NCBI GenBank assembly: GCA_965219665.1 | Contig: CBDCOD010000024.1 | Location: 215,359 to 279,358, forward strand | Origin: CBDCOD01 sp965219665 | GTDB lineage: Bacteria > Pseudomonadota > Gammaproteobacteria > CAKMZV01 | Length of the DNA: 64,000 bases | Direction of reading: 5' to 3' | Shown here: positions 16,451 through 26,063 of the stretch, piece after piece | How positions within the stretch are numbered: the stretch's first letter is position 1 | How the letters are laid out: every line of letters starts with the position of its first letter | Translations under genes and position numbers: made by a program | Notes under the pieces: model-generated | Told to the model about the DNA's origin: nothing | Seen by the model: the letters and a program-made list of their open reading frames with translations, nothing else | Databases searched by the model: none

Positions 16451-18538
16451 ATGTCAACAGAATATGTGGTTTTTGAGCTGGGTGTTGAGGAGTTACCTGC
16501 TGCACAACTTAATACAATGCAACGTGCACTACAAGCCTCGGTTGAGAAAGCCTTGCGGATGGGCAAGTGGCAGTTCAGTGTGGTGCGCCCGATTGCTACG
16601 CCGCGCCGTATAGGTTTTGGCATAGAGAGCGTACAGATGCAGCAAGACCCCTTTAGTGAAGAAGTGAAAGGTCCTCCTTGTGATGCGCCTGAGCAAGCTG
16701 CAAAAGGTTTTGCTAAGAAATTGGGTCTCAATCTGGCTGATTTGCAGCGTAAATCTATTGCAGGCAAGGCGTATTATTTTGGAGTGAAGCAGGTGCCGAG
16801 CGTTATGCTTGCTGGGGTACTACCTGCTATTATTGATGAGGCATTGCATAGTTTGCCCATTCCTAAAAAAATGCGTTGGGGGTCATCAAAACTGGCATTT
16901 CTGCGACCAGTACGGTGGGCATTTTTACAGGTAGGGGCTAAACCGGTTCACGCAGTGATTATGGGTATGGATACGCTACCCCACAGTTATGGTCATCGTT
17001 TTCATCACCCCGGAAAGGTATTTATAGCACATGCACAGAGTTATTTTGAGCAGCTGATGCAGGCGTATGTTGTGGCAGATCCCGATGAGCGGACAGCACG
17101 TATTCGACAGCAGTTAGGTGAGATTGAGGACAATAAAGCGGTGCGAGTGGTTATTGAACAGGATTTGTTGGAAGAGGTGAGTGCGTTGGTAGAGTGGCCG
17201 GTTGCAATAATGGGGGAATTCCCTACACGTTTTTTAGACTTGCCTGAAGAATGCCTTATTTCAACTATGAAGAGCAATCAAAAGTATTTTCATGTTCGGA
17301 AATTAGAGGAAGGAGCACTGCTCCCATACTTTGTGACAATTGCCAATATTCAGAGTCGTGAACCTGATAAGATTATTCATGGTAATGAGCGGGTGATTAT
17401 TCCACGTTTTGAGGATGCAGCATTTTTCTATCAAAACGATATTAAGCAGCAACTTGAGGACTATGCACCAGGACTTAAGGAAATGGTCTTTGAGCACTCT
17501 TTGGGCAGTATTGCTGACAAGGTGGAGCGCGTTACGGCAATAGCAGTTGCGCTTGTAAAGGAGTGCAATATAGGGAATGAGGCGCATATAGAGCGATCGG
17601 CTCAGTTGTGTAAGTGTGACTTGTTAAGTGACATGGTGGGTGAATTTCCATCGCTACAGGGGATTATGGGACGATACTACGCACAATATTGTGGTGAGGA
17701 CAAAGCAGTGGCAGATGCTATTGAGGAGCATTATAAGCCGCGCTTTGCTGGTGATGATATTGCCTTCTGTGCAGAAGGTAGAATTTTGGCTATTGCAGAT
17801 AAGATGGATACTATTTGTGGCATTTTTTCAATCGGTAAGCAGCCAACCAGTGAGCGCGATCCATTTGCTTTGCGGCGTGGCGCGTTAGGCGTTATCCGCA
17901 CAATAGTTGAGGCACGGTTGCCAATAGACTGGTTGTCATTAGTTGAACAAATCGTCTCTATATATGAGCGACGGAACGCTGCATTATTTGAGAATAGGGA
18001 TGACAAGGCGGAGGTGATTAAGCAGATCAGAGCGTTTATGCAGGATCGCTTTATTGCCTATTACGCCAATCAAGGCTGGCGAGTTCAGACGATACGGGGA
18101 GTGTTGGGTGCTGTCCCTTCTCCCAGTAATTTTTTCGATGCTTATCAGCGGCTTGATGCTGTACGTCAGTTTGAGCAATTGCCTGAGGCAAAAATTTTGA
18201 GTGATATGGCTAAACGTATTGACAATATTTTGAAACAGGCAGCGGATATGGGTACGTGTTGTACCCATACTGATATCGATGAAAAACGATTGGAAAAGGT
18301 AGAGAAAGATTTGTTAGATAAAGTGTGTGGAGTCGAGTACGCTTTTTCAAACATATCCGCTGGGTGGTCAAAACGACTAGAGCTTTTAGTTGGTATTGCG
18401 CCTAAATTAAGTGATTTTTTTGATCAGGTTATGGTGTTTGATGAGGATGAGGTGGTACGCACTAATCGTTTAGCCTTGCTGCACCGAACTCAAGATCAGA
18501 TGCGTTCAGTGGTTGATGCATCTGCGCTGCAATTGTAA
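16451..18538 (+). CDS. glyS: Glycyl-tRNA synthetase beta chain
   Basis: The tRNA-binding partner of GlyQ, 695 residues, close to E. coli's 689. Begins MSTEYVVFELGVEELPAAQL, includes MRWGSSKLAFLRPVRWAF, an HD-like helical stretch around CDLLSDMVGEFPSLQGIMGRYYA, DPFALRRGALGVIR, and the C-terminal anticodon-binding DALR-like domain. ATG 16451 was chosen over an in-frame start 51 bases upstream that overlaps glyQ. Confidence 0.98.
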   Translation: MSTEYVVFELGVEELPAAQLNTMQRALQASVEKALRMGKWQFSVVRPIATPRRIGFGIESVQMQQDPFSEEVKGPPCDAPEQAAKGFAKKLGLNLADLQRKSIAGKAYYFGVKQVPSVMLAGVLPAIIDEALHSLPIPKKMRWGSSKLAFLRPVRWAFLQVGAKPVHAVIMGMDTLPHSYGHRFHHPGKVFIAHAQSYFEQLMQAYVVADPDERTARIRQQLGEIEDNKAVRVVIEQDLLEEVSALVEWPVAIMGEFPTRFLDLPEECLISTMKSNQKYFHVRKLEEGALLPYFVTIANIQSREPDKIIHGNERVIIPRFEDAAFFYQNDIKQQLEDYAPGLKEMVFEHSLGSIADKVERVTAIAVALVKECNIGNEAHIERSAQLCKCDLLSDMVGEFPSLQGIMGRYYAQYCGEDKAVADAIEEHYKPRFAGDDIAFCAEGRILAIADKMDTICGIFSIGKQPTSERDPFALRRGALGVIRTIVEARLPIDWLSLVEQIVSIYERRNAALFENRDDKAEVIKQIRAFMQDRFIAYYANQGWRVQTIRGVLGAVPSPSNFFDAYQRLDAVRQFEQLPEAKILSDMAKRIDNILKQAADMGTCCTHTDIDEKRLEKVEKDLLDKVCGVEYAFSNISAGWSKRLELLVGIAPKLSDFFDQVMVFDEDEVVRTNRLALLHRTQDQMRSVVDASALQL

Positions 18539-18541
18539 GTT

Positions 18542-19084
18542 ATGTGGTCACGACTGCCTAATGCAATCACCATATTTCGTATTGCAATTATTCCCGTTTT
18601 TTTATGGGTATACTTGAGTCCGTTAGAGCATGCTAACTGGATAAGTATGCTGCTATTTATTATGGCAGGTATCAGTGATGGTGTGGATGGCTATGTTGCA
18701 CGACGGTGGCAGATAGAGTCTTCCTTTGGTCGGTTTTTAGACCCTGTTGCCGATAAACTTATTGTGATGGCGGCTATTTTGGTGATGGTTGCAGAGTATA
18801 TGCACTGGCTATATGTTGCTGCGGCATTTATTTTAGTTGGGCGTGATTTTCTTATATCGGCATTGCGTGAGTGGGTAGGCACTAATACCATGGTTTTAGG
18901 TGTTTCTATTTGGGGGAAATGGAAAACTTTTATCCAATTCTGGGCACTGTCTTTTCTTATTTTGGGAGAGACGGTTTGGGGGATAGATTTTGTCATGTTG
19001 GGTAATGCAGCACTAGTGGTGGCTGTTTTTCTGTCAGTGTTCTCGTTGTATCTATACGTGCAGAGCTTTTTGCGGCAACTATGA
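18542..19084 (+). CDS. pgsA: CDP-diacylglycerol-glycerol-3-phosphate 3-phosphatidyltransferase
   Basis: Inner-membrane enzyme making phosphatidylglycerol phosphate, the precursor of phosphatidylglycerol and cardiolipin. The CDP-alcohol phosphatidyltransferase motif D-G-x2-D-G-x2-A-R...G-x3-D-x3-D is complete: DGVDGYVARRW, then SFGRFLDPVADK. Starts with the family MWSRLPNAITIFRIAIIPVF and has about five TM helices over 180 residues. It lies three bases after glyS and its stop overlaps the start of the next small gene (ATGA). Confidence 0.95.
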   Translation: MWSRLPNAITIFRIAIIPVFLWVYLSPLEHANWISMLLFIMAGISDGVDGYVARRWQIESSFGRFLDPVADKLIVMAAILVMVAEYMHWLYVAAAFILVGRDFLISALREWVGTNTMVLGVSIWGKWKTFIQFWALSFLILGETVWGIDFVMLGNAALVVAVFLSVFSLYLYVQSFLRQL

Positions 19085-19314
19085 CATGGCATATAACACA
19101 ATTGCGTTACGAAAGTAGTGACTTAATAATTAGTTTACAGTATTATGGTGCTAATCTGCATGTGAGCGTAGATAATAGTAAAGCCTTAGTAGAAGAAGAT
19201 TTTGATACTATGGAGGATGCGAGTGCTTACTTAGAGAATATACTGGGGAAGGGGCGCTGGCAGGATGTACAAAAGAACTGGGTAGAAATAACTTATCGCC
19301 GGGTTGAGAGGTAA
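19081..19314 (+). CDS. Hypothetical 77-residue protein coupled to pgsA
   Basis: Begins at the ATGA overlap with pgsA, so it should be translated by coupling. The sequence (MTWHITQLRYESSDLIISLQ...) looks like a compact alpha/beta soluble protein: a short strand pair, an acidic segment VEEDFDTMEDASAYLENIL, and a basic end ITYRRVER. I recognise no family. The strict overlap and balanced composition argue for a real gene; the next gene starts five bases after its stop. Confidence 0.65.
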   Translation: MTWHITQLRYESSDLIISLQYYGANLHVSVDNSKALVEEDFDTMEDASAYLENILGKGRWQDVQKNWVEITYRRVER

Positions 19315-19318
19315 ACAA

Positions 19319-20065
19319 ATGGTTTTTTTTAGAAAAATTTGGGTAGCAATAGCACTTAGCATGACTGTTTTAACAGTTGCTGCTGAAGAACTAGACTTTA
19401 GTGGTGGGTTTAGTGGATTAACTGCGGAGGCGGCTGAGGAGCGATTTAATAATATCAGTACAGATTTGGGAAATTTTATTAGTTTTCGAGATGGGCAAGC
19501 CGCAGGTACGCCCTGGTTTCGTTTTGGAATCAATACTGCATTTGCCTCTTTGCAGAGTTCGGAGGATTTTGAGAGTGTTGATGTGAACACAGAGGCTTTA
19601 GCATTACCACAGTTTTATGCTGGTTTTGGGTTTAGGAGTTTTGATGTGTCGTTAACGTATATTAACGCGAGTCTGATAGATGCTCAAGTTGTTGGTGGTA
19701 GCCTAAAGTATGCTATTGTTGATCATATTGCCTTGCCAAGCGTATCTGCCCGAGTTGGATATTCGCAGTTAAACGGCATTGATGCTTTGCGTTTGAGTAC
19801 GGTGAATATTGACTTAACGGTGTCTAAAAATTTCTTGTTTGTTGAGCCGTATGCCCAGTTGGGCCTTGTGCAGACAGCGGCTACTCTGGATGAAGATAAG
19901 ATTGACGGTTTTGACGAGAATGTGGCAGCCTATGAACAAAGCGATGTGCGCTGGACTATTGGTTTAAATTTTACAGTGGCTGTGGTGCTAGATATTGGTG
20001 TTTCCTACGGGCAAATTGGCTCTAATCCAGGTGTAACCACTGTTAATTTTGGACTGGGTCTTTAA
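19319..20065 (+). CDS. Probable outer-membrane beta-barrel protein
   Basis: A 248-residue exported protein. ATG 19319 gives a clean signal peptide (MVFFRKIWVAIALSMTVLTVAAEE, Ala-x-Ala-like cleavage near residue 21). The rest alternates short polar/hydrophobic strands, with repeated aromatic-turn patterns (AGFGFRSFDVSLTYINA, VSARVGYSQL, VEPYAQLGLV, GVSYGQIGS), as expected for a small porin-like barrel, though it ends in Leu rather than Phe. No enzyme residues were recognised. It ends 23 bases inside the convergent waaA gene. Confidence 0.65.
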   Translation: MVFFRKIWVAIALSMTVLTVAAEELDFSGGFSGLTAEAAEERFNNISTDLGNFISFRDGQAAGTPWFRFGINTAFASLQSSEDFESVDVNTEALALPQFYAGFGFRSFDVSLTYINASLIDAQVVGGSLKYAIVDHIALPSVSARVGYSQLNGIDALRLSTVNIDLTVSKNFLFVEPYAQLGLVQTAATLDEDKIDGFDENVAAYEQSDVRWTIGLNFTVAVVLDIGVSYGQIGSNPGVTTVNFGLGL

Positions 20066-21302
20066 GATATTGTGATAGGTGATGCCGATAGCACTGTAGG
20101 ATATGTTTGCTATGCTCCTCAATGTGTTGTGCAGCACACTCTTGTAGTTGCTGCATTACTGTAGGGTTTTCTAATAATTGCATTACTGCTTCTATTGCAG
20201 CATCGTAAGACTGTGCCTGAATAAGTGCTTTACTGGCCAGCATGCTACTGGTTTCGTGCGCAAAGTTGTCCATATTTGGTCCAGTAATAACGGCAGTTCC
20301 AGATGCTGCCGGTTCTAAAATATTATGTCCTCCTTTTTTTGTAAAAGATCCTCCCATAATGGAGATGGCAGCTTGTAGATATAGTGATTCTGCTTTCCCC
20401 AACTGATTGATGATGTGTATGGCGTTGTTTAGTTGGGGGGTGTCTCCAACACTAATAGACAGGTTGGGGAAGCGTTGAGTCAATTGTTTTTTTAGAGTGT
20501 TTGCGCGCTCAGGGTGGCGGGGCGTTATAACAATTGGTAGTGTCAGTTTGGACTCTATACAGCGTGCAATCAATTGCTGCTCTTCAGGCTCATGCGTAGA
20601 CGCTAATAATAAAAAAGGCGTGAGGGACTTTGAGGGTTTTTGTATGGTGAGTGTGCTGTATTTTAGATTGCCTAAGACAGTGCACCGCTCTTTAGGCGCT
20701 CCTAATGCTATGAATTTTTTTTGGTTTTCAGCATCTTTTACATAGATGTGCTCTGTAAAGTTTAAACTATATTTGTAAAGTGATTTGAGCCAAGCCGGCG
20801 CTGATAAGGTGCGTTGGCTCAGGCGAGCATTGATAAGCGTGATGGGTATAGATTGGGTGGTACACGTATAGAATAAATTTGGCCATATTTCGGTTTCTAC
20901 CACCCATAATATTTTGGGCTTTGTGGCTTGTAAAAAGCGGTTGATACTGCTGCACCAATCAAAGGGGAGTGCACAAACAGTTGCTTGAGGGATGCGTTGT
21001 TGAGCATAGTGATAGGCAGTAGAAGTGGTTACAGTGATGAGGAGAGGTTCAGCCATGTACGATGCTAGGGTAGTTATACTACTGATTTCGCCAACTGATG
21101 CACAGTGCAACCAGCCACTATGTGGTGTGATGTTTGGGTAAACAAAACCAAAGCGCTGCGCTATAAAACGCAGGTTAAAGTTACGCCTAATAGATTCAGC
21201 GATGATATAGCCTACGATAAATGGGCTGAATGCAACAAGCAATAGGCGATAACGCCAGAGGGCTTTCCGGTAGGCAGTTGGGTAGGTATGGTTTGCTATC
21301 AT
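20043..21302 (-). CDS. waaA: 3-deoxy-D-manno-octulosonic acid (Kdo) transferase
   Basis: Adds Kdo from CMP-Kdo to lipid IVA at the inner membrane, the first step of LPS core synthesis; its presence shows a Gram-negative outer membrane. The 419 residues match the family length: an N-terminal membrane anchor, LHCASVGEISSI (the catalytic Glu lies in GE), VVETEIWPNLF, INARLSQR and the donor-binding MGGSFTKKGGHNILEPAASG. The C-terminal codons overlap the convergent barrel-protein gene by 23 bases. epmB ends eight bases upstream of its start on the same strand side. Confidence 0.96.
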   Translation of the reverse strand: MIANHTYPTAYRKALWRYRLLLVAFSPFIVGYIIAESIRRNFNLRFIAQRFGFVYPNITPHSGWLHCASVGEISSITTLASYMAEPLLITVTTSTAYHYAQQRIPQATVCALPFDWCSSINRFLQATKPKILWVVETEIWPNLFYTCTTQSIPITLINARLSQRTLSAPAWLKSLYKYSLNFTEHIYVKDAENQKKFIALGAPKERCTVLGNLKYSTLTIQKPSKSLTPFLLLASTHEPEEQQLIARCIESKLTLPIVITPRHPERANTLKKQLTQRFPNLSISVGDTPQLNNAIHIINQLGKAESLYLQAAISIMGGSFTKKGGHNILEPAASGTAVITGPNMDNFAHETSSMLASKALIQAQSYDAAIEAVMQLLENPTVMQQLQECAAQHIEEHSKHILQCYRHHLSQYLKDPVQN

Positions 21303-21309
21303 GGCGTAC

Positions 21310-22281
21310 CTACAATAGGGTTTTGTGCGCCCGATGGGGTATCTCTCGAACCAGTCGCGGGACTAAATATCCAGGAAGGCGCTGTTGCAGTAGCTGGTGT
21401 AGTTCGCGCGCATTATCATCGGCAACACTGAAGTGTGCTGTGCCGGTTACAGGATCTAATTGATGTAGATAATAAGGCAATATGTGGGCAGAAAACAAAG
21501 ATTTGCTGAGCGTCTCTAAGGTGCCGATATCATCATTGACGCCCTTTAATAGAACGCTCTGGTTTAAGAGTTGTATGGGCATCCTACTAAGAGGAGCGAG
21601 TGCTTTGCTGAGTGTGTCGTCTAATTCATTGGGGTGGTTTATGTGCAGAACAATGCATATTTGCCATGGCAGGCTGTTTAACCAGCGCATAAAGCCTTCA
21701 TCTAAGCGCGCACTGTGCGCAACGGGTGTACGGGTGTGTATGCGTAGGCGCTTAATATGTGATATGGTCGCCAGCATTGTTGTTATTTTTTGTAGTTGGT
21801 GGTTGCTAAGTGATAAAGGATCACCACCACTGAGAATGATTTCCTCTATGGAATCATCGGTTTCTAGTCTATGCTTAATACGCTCTAAATCTTTTGGTTT
21901 TAGACTTTTCGCTGCATAGGGGTAGTTTTGTCTAAAGCAATATCTACAGTGAATCGTGCAGTGCCCTGTGGTTATAAGAAGCGCGCGGTTTTTATACTTT
22001 TGGATGAGTCCAGCGTCTTGGTGAAACAAAGTAGATTCTTGTAAAGGGTCTTGCTGTTCATGTGGTGCTGTTATATGCTCAAGGTTAGAGGGTAAGATTT
22101 GCTGGAGTAAGGGGTCTATTGGATTGCTCCAGTCTATTTTTCTTGCGTACTCTTTGCTTACCTTGAAGGGAAAAGAGGAAGTATCCGATAGATGAGCAGA
22201 GAGTTTCCTATGAGCAGGATGATTAAGCTGTGCTTTTAGAGCATCTAAAGTCAAGGAAAATGCAGTGTTTTGTGGTATCAT
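21310..22281 (-). CDS. epmB: EF-P (R)-beta-lysylation protein EpmB, radical SAM lysine 2,3-aminomutase type
   Basis: Converts L-alpha-lysine to (R)-beta-lysine for modification of elongation factor P. Radical-SAM cluster motif CTIHCRYC (C108, C112, C115), then LSGGDPL (SAM binding) and the PLP region near the C-terminus (VPRLVREIPHRAHKTLL). At 323 residues it has the short EpmB length rather than that of catabolic lysine aminomutase. It diverges from efp across only 37 bases, so both promoters overlap and both proteins act in one pathway. EpmA is not in the window. Confidence 0.95.
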   Translation of the reverse strand: MIPQNTAFSLTLDALKAQLNHPAHRKLSAHLSDTSSFPFKVSKEYARKIDWSNPIDPLLQQILPSNLEHITAPHEQQDPLQESTLFHQDAGLIQKYKNRALLITTGHCTIHCRYCFRQNYPYAAKSLKPKDLERIKHRLETDDSIEEIILSGGDPLSLSNHQLQKITTMLATISHIKRLRIHTRTPVAHSARLDEGFMRWLNSLPWQICIVLHINHPNELDDTLSKALAPLSRMPIQLLNQSVLLKGVNDDIGTLETLSKSLFSAHILPYYLHQLDPVTGTAHFSVADDNARELHQLLQQRLPGYLVPRLVREIPHRAHKTLL

Positions 22282-22318
22282 GTTAGCTGTTTTTTAAGGT
22301 TAAATTGTATCTGTTTTT

Positions 22319-22885
22319 ATGGGTAATATTAAGTCAAATGATTTAAAAGGGGGCACAAAAATCTTGTTAGATAGTGCACCATGTACTGTGGTCAGTCATG
22401 AGCATATTCAGCCCGGGAAAGGGCAGGCTTTTGTTCGGGTTAATTATCGTAATTTGCTCACGGGCAGGGTTTTGGAAAAAACATTCAAGTCTGGGGAAGC
22501 CATAGAGACAGCAGATGTGTTGGAATTAGAGTTGCAATTTTTGTATGGTGATGGGGAGTACTGGCATTTTATGGATGCTAACACTTTTGAGCAGTATCAA
22601 GCAGATGAAGCAGCGATGGCTGGGAGCGTTCGTTGGATATCAGAGCAGGATGTTTGTACAGTGGTTTTGTGGAATGGGCAAGTCATTAGTGTTATACCGC
22701 CAATGTTTGTGCAGTTGGAAGTAACGCATACAGAGCCTGGACTTAAAGGAGATACCACTGGAACGGCAAATAAGCCAGCGACACTATCAACAGGAACCAG
22801 CATAGGGGTCCCATTATTCGTACAGGTTGGGGATATGCTTAAAATTGACACTCGCACGGGCGAGTATGTTTCTAGGGCAAAGTAG
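22319..22885 (+). CDS. efp: Elongation factor P
   Basis: Relieves ribosome stalling at polyproline. Three OB-like domains over 188 residues; the tip loop reads HIQPGKGQAF with K34, the residue lysylated by the EpmA/EpmB pathway, and the end is GDMLKIDTRTGEYVSRAK as usual. The adjacent divergent epmB agrees with the Lys-type modification. The next gene, gyrB, starts 40 bases downstream. Confidence 0.97.
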   Translation: MGNIKSNDLKGGTKILLDSAPCTVVSHEHIQPGKGQAFVRVNYRNLLTGRVLEKTFKSGEAIETADVLELELQFLYGDGEYWHFMDANTFEQYQADEAAMAGSVRWISEQDVCTVVLWNGQVISVIPPMFVQLEVTHTEPGLKGDTTGTANKPATLSTGTSIGVPLFVQVGDMLKIDTRTGEYVSRAK

Positions 22886-22925
22886 CTGCTATTGATATAG
22901 CGCGTAGTTTTTAAGGATTAGGGAA

Positions 22926-25310
22926 ATGACAATAGTAACTACAGAATACGATTCATCCAATATTAAGGTTCTGAAAGGATTAGATGCGGTGCGTAAGCGC
23001 CCTGGAATGTATATCGGTGATACAGATGATGGAAGTGGATTGCACCACATGGTTTTTGAGGTGGTGGATAACTCCATTGATGAAGCTTTAGCTGGTTTTT
23101 GTAGCACTGTTTTTATCAAAATTCATGCAGATGGCTGTGTGTCAGTGCGTGATGATGGACGTGGCATTCCAGTAGATATACACCCTGAAGAAGGACGATC
23201 TGCTGCAGAAGTTATTATGACGGTGTTGCATGCAGGCGGGAAGTTTGACGACAATGCATATAAGGTTTCAGGTGGCTTGCATGGTGTGGGGGTTTCTGTT
23301 GTGAATGCTTTGTCTGAGTCATTGCAATTGAGCATCCACCGGCAGGGACAGTTGTGGCGGCAAGAGTATGTTATGGGAGAGCCTGTGGCACCATTAGCTG
23401 TTGTCGGTGACACCGACAAAACAGGTACAGAACTCTGTTTTAAGCCCAGTAGGAGTGTTTTTAGTGATGTGCATTTTCATTATGATATATTGCTTAAGCG
23501 TATCCGTGAACTGGCCTTTCTTAACTCAGGCGTCCATATCATTTTAGAGGATGAACGCGACGGGAAAAAAGATGACTTTTGTTTTGAAGGTGGTATTCGT
23601 GCCTTCGTGGAGTATATCAATCAGAGCAAGCATGTTATTCATGAAGAGCCATTTTATGTACGTGCTACTAAAGATGAAGTAGAAGTAGAAGTAGCAATGC
23701 AGTGGAGTGATGTTTATCAAGAGAGTATCTACTGTTTTACGAATAATATTCCACAGCGTGATGGGGGTACCCATTTATCTGGGTTTCGTGGCGCATTAAC
23801 CAGAACAATCAATAACTATATTGACAGCGAAGGCTTGGCAAAGAAGGCTAAAGTGTCTATGAGTGGTGATGATGCGCGAGAAGGTTTGGCAGCGATTGTG
23901 TCAGTGAAAGTGCCCGATCCTAAATTTTCATCACAGACGAAGGATAAATTAGTATCATCTGAAGTCAAAGGTATAGTAGAGCAAGTGGTTAATGAGGCTT
24001 TACGGGATTATTTGTTAGAGTATCCGCAGAGTGCTAAGTCCATTTGCTCTAAAATTGTTGATGCGGCCAGAGCACGAGAAGCTGCGCGTAAAGCGCGTGA
24101 AATGACGCGGCGCAAAGATGTGCTGGATATTGCGGGCTTGCCAGGGAAGTTGGCAGACTGTCAGGAAAAAAACCCTGCATTTTCTGAGTTGTATTTAGTA
24201 GAGGGCGATTCTGCTGGTGGATCAGCCAAACAAGGGCGCGATAGACGTACACAGGCTATTTTGCCCTTAAAAGGAAAGATTTTGAATGTTGAAAAGGCGC
24301 GCTTTGATAAGATGTTAAGTTCGCAAGAGGTCGGCACGCTGATAACGGCACTAGGGTGTGGTATTGGACGGGAAGACTATGACCCAGATAAACTACGCTA
24401 CCATCAAATTATTATTATGACGGATGCGGACGTTGATGGTGCGCATATTCGTACATTGCTACTGACATTTTTCTATCGGCAAATGCCTGAATTGATTGAA
24501 CGCGGACATGTTTATATTGCACAGCCTCCGCTCTATAAAATCAAGAAAGGCAAGCAAGAGCAATATTTTAAAGATGAGGAAAGTTTAGAACAGTACCTGT
24601 CACACTTGGCCTTGCATGATGTACAGTTGGGTACCGATAATGGTGTGCTCCTTAAGGGCGAAGCTTTGCAAAAAATGTTTGAGATTCGCTTAAAGGCACA
24701 TAATGCCCAGCGTATATTGGAGCGACGTTATGATGCGCATTTATTGCCATTTTTGCAACAGTTTGAGCCGCCGCCCAATGGCGATAAGGCAGAGTGGGCA
24801 AACCAATTTTCAGGATTTTTACAGTCATTAGATATTTTGAAGCGACACCATTATCAGGTGTTTGTGCGTGATGACGCCGTAATTGTTGAGGCAAAAGTGC
24901 ATGGTCAAAGTCAGATATGGATATTAGATGATTCACTATTTAATGGTGCGCACTATAAAGCAATGATGGAATGGCGGCAGGTTCAGCAAGACTTTGGTGG
25001 CAGCTCCATCGAGGTAATCAGGCAGGGTAAAAATGTCCTGTTCACTGATTTCTCAAAAGCCTTGGATTGGTTATTGAGTGAGGCAAAGCGTGGGCAGCAA
25101 ATACAGCGCTACAAGGGTTTGGGTGAAATGAATCCTGATCAACTGTGGGAAACCACGATGGATCCTGAGAGGCGCCGTCTAATGCGTGTTCAGGTAGAAG
25201 ACGCTGTGCAATCTGATGCATTATTTTCTACTCTGATGGGTGATGAGGTAGAGCCTCGACGCCACTTTATTGAAGAAAATGCCCTATCAGTTGAGAATAT
25301 AGACATTTAG
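22926..25310 (+). CDS. gyrB: DNA gyrase subunit B
   Basis: ATPase subunit of gyrase, 794 residues. GHKL ATPase domain with VRKRPGMYIGDT, EVVDNSIDEA and GGLHGVGVSVVNALS; transducer domain; TOPRIM with EGDSAGGSAKQGRDRR (E426) and DADVDGAHIR (D500, D502, D504); then the roughly 170-residue insertion typical of proteobacterial GyrB, and the closing QRYKGLGEMNPDQLWETTMD. The gene sits behind efp and in front of ribE, not in the usual dnaA-dnaN-recF-gyrB cluster. Its TAG overlaps the GTG of ribE by one base (TAGTG). Confidence 0.98.
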   Translation: MTIVTTEYDSSNIKVLKGLDAVRKRPGMYIGDTDDGSGLHHMVFEVVDNSIDEALAGFCSTVFIKIHADGCVSVRDDGRGIPVDIHPEEGRSAAEVIMTVLHAGGKFDDNAYKVSGGLHGVGVSVVNALSESLQLSIHRQGQLWRQEYVMGEPVAPLAVVGDTDKTGTELCFKPSRSVFSDVHFHYDILLKRIRELAFLNSGVHIILEDERDGKKDDFCFEGGIRAFVEYINQSKHVIHEEPFYVRATKDEVEVEVAMQWSDVYQESIYCFTNNIPQRDGGTHLSGFRGALTRTINNYIDSEGLAKKAKVSMSGDDAREGLAAIVSVKVPDPKFSSQTKDKLVSSEVKGIVEQVVNEALRDYLLEYPQSAKSICSKIVDAARAREAARKAREMTRRKDVLDIAGLPGKLADCQEKNPAFSELYLVEGDSAGGSAKQGRDRRTQAILPLKGKILNVEKARFDKMLSSQEVGTLITALGCGIGREDYDPDKLRYHQIIIMTDADVDGAHIRTLLLTFFYRQMPELIERGHVYIAQPPLYKIKKGKQEQYFKDEESLEQYLSHLALHDVQLGTDNGVLLKGEALQKMFEIRLKAHNAQRILERRYDAHLLPFLQQFEPPPNGDKAEWANQFSGFLQSLDILKRHHYQVFVRDDAVIVEAKVHGQSQIWILDDSLFNGAHYKAMMEWRQVQQDFGGSSIEVIRQGKNVLFTDFSKALDWLLSEAKRGQQIQRYKGLGEMNPDQLWETTMDPERRRLMRVQVEDAVQSDALFSTLMGDEVEPRRHFIEENALSVENIDI

Positions 25311-25897
25311 TGTTCACCGGGATCGTTCGCGCATTAGGGCGCATTCAATCTATTCATCATAGGCAGCAGGGAGCTCAAGTTATTGTTCAGTCAGAGCACA
25401 TGCCTGCTTTGCAGATTGGAGATAGCATAGCGGTTAATGGTTGCTGTGTAACGGTTACTGCATTGGGTGATTCGGTTTTTCATGCAGATATTTCTTCTGA
25501 AACGATTAGTAAAACTACATGGGGCCTGATGCAGGATAGTGATGTTGTCAATTTGGAGCCTGCACTAACATTGGGGGATGCCTTAGGTGGGCATTGGGTT
25601 AGTGGGCATGTTGATGATTGTGCTATTATAACTGCTATAGAACCTGTTGGTGACAGTTGGCAAGTGTCTATTCAGGTAGGTAGGCAATGGCAGCGTTTTA
25701 TTGCGCCAAAAGGGTCTGTCACTTTAGATGGTATTAGTTTAACGGTGAATGATTGTATAGGAGACTGCTTTACAGTAGCACTTATCCCACATACAAGACA
25801 ACACACCATTGCGCAATTTTGGGCAGTAGGGCAGCACATAAACTTAGAAATTGATGTGTTAGCACGCTATATACTCCACGCAAGAAAATATGACTAA
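25310..25897 (+). CDS. ribE: Riboflavin synthase, alpha subunit
   Basis: Dismutes two 6,7-dimethyl-8-ribityllumazines into riboflavin. The 195 residues hold the two-fold internal repeat: MFTGIVRALGRIQ, IAVNGCCVTVT and GDALGGHWVSGHVD in the first half, then GSVTLDGISLTVND and IPHTRQHTI in the second. Start is GTG 25310, overlapping the gyrB stop. The stop (TAA 25895-25897) overlaps the start of a methyltransferase remnant; ribBA follows beyond that scar. Confidence 0.96.
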   Translation: MFTGIVRALGRIQSIHHRQQGAQVIVQSEHMPALQIGDSIAVNGCCVTVTALGDSVFHADISSETISKTTWGLMQDSDVVNLEPALTLGDALGGHWVSGHVDDCAIITAIEPVGDSWQVSIQVGRQWQRFIAPKGSVTLDGISLTVNDCIGDCFTVALIPHTRQHTIAQFWAVGQHINLEIDVLARYILHARKYD

Positions 25898-26063
25898 TCT
25901 TCAGCTTTTTAGTATTAAAGAAGCCAGTGTATGGGCAAGCTCTTTTCTAAAAAAAGATATCAGTGAATCTAATATCTCATACCTTATCCAATATGGCAGA
26001 ATAAGGAAAGTCAGTTCAGGTATAACCCTTATGAGCCTACACCTTACGAGCGCTGGACGTTAG
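25890..26063 (+). pseudogene. N-terminal stub of a restriction-modification DNA methyltransferase
   Basis: ATG 25890 overlaps the ribE stop and opens a 57-residue frame whose first part reads LQLFSIKEASVWASSFL, then ISESNISYLIQYGRIRK, which resembles the short HTH-like start seen on several type II DNA methyltransferases. After about residue 42 similarity is lost and the frame ends at TAG 26061-26063, inside the remnant of a restriction enzyme. The catalytic FxGxG and DPPY-type motifs are absent, so it cannot methylate DNA. The family assignment rests on memory of such N-termini. Confidence 0.55.
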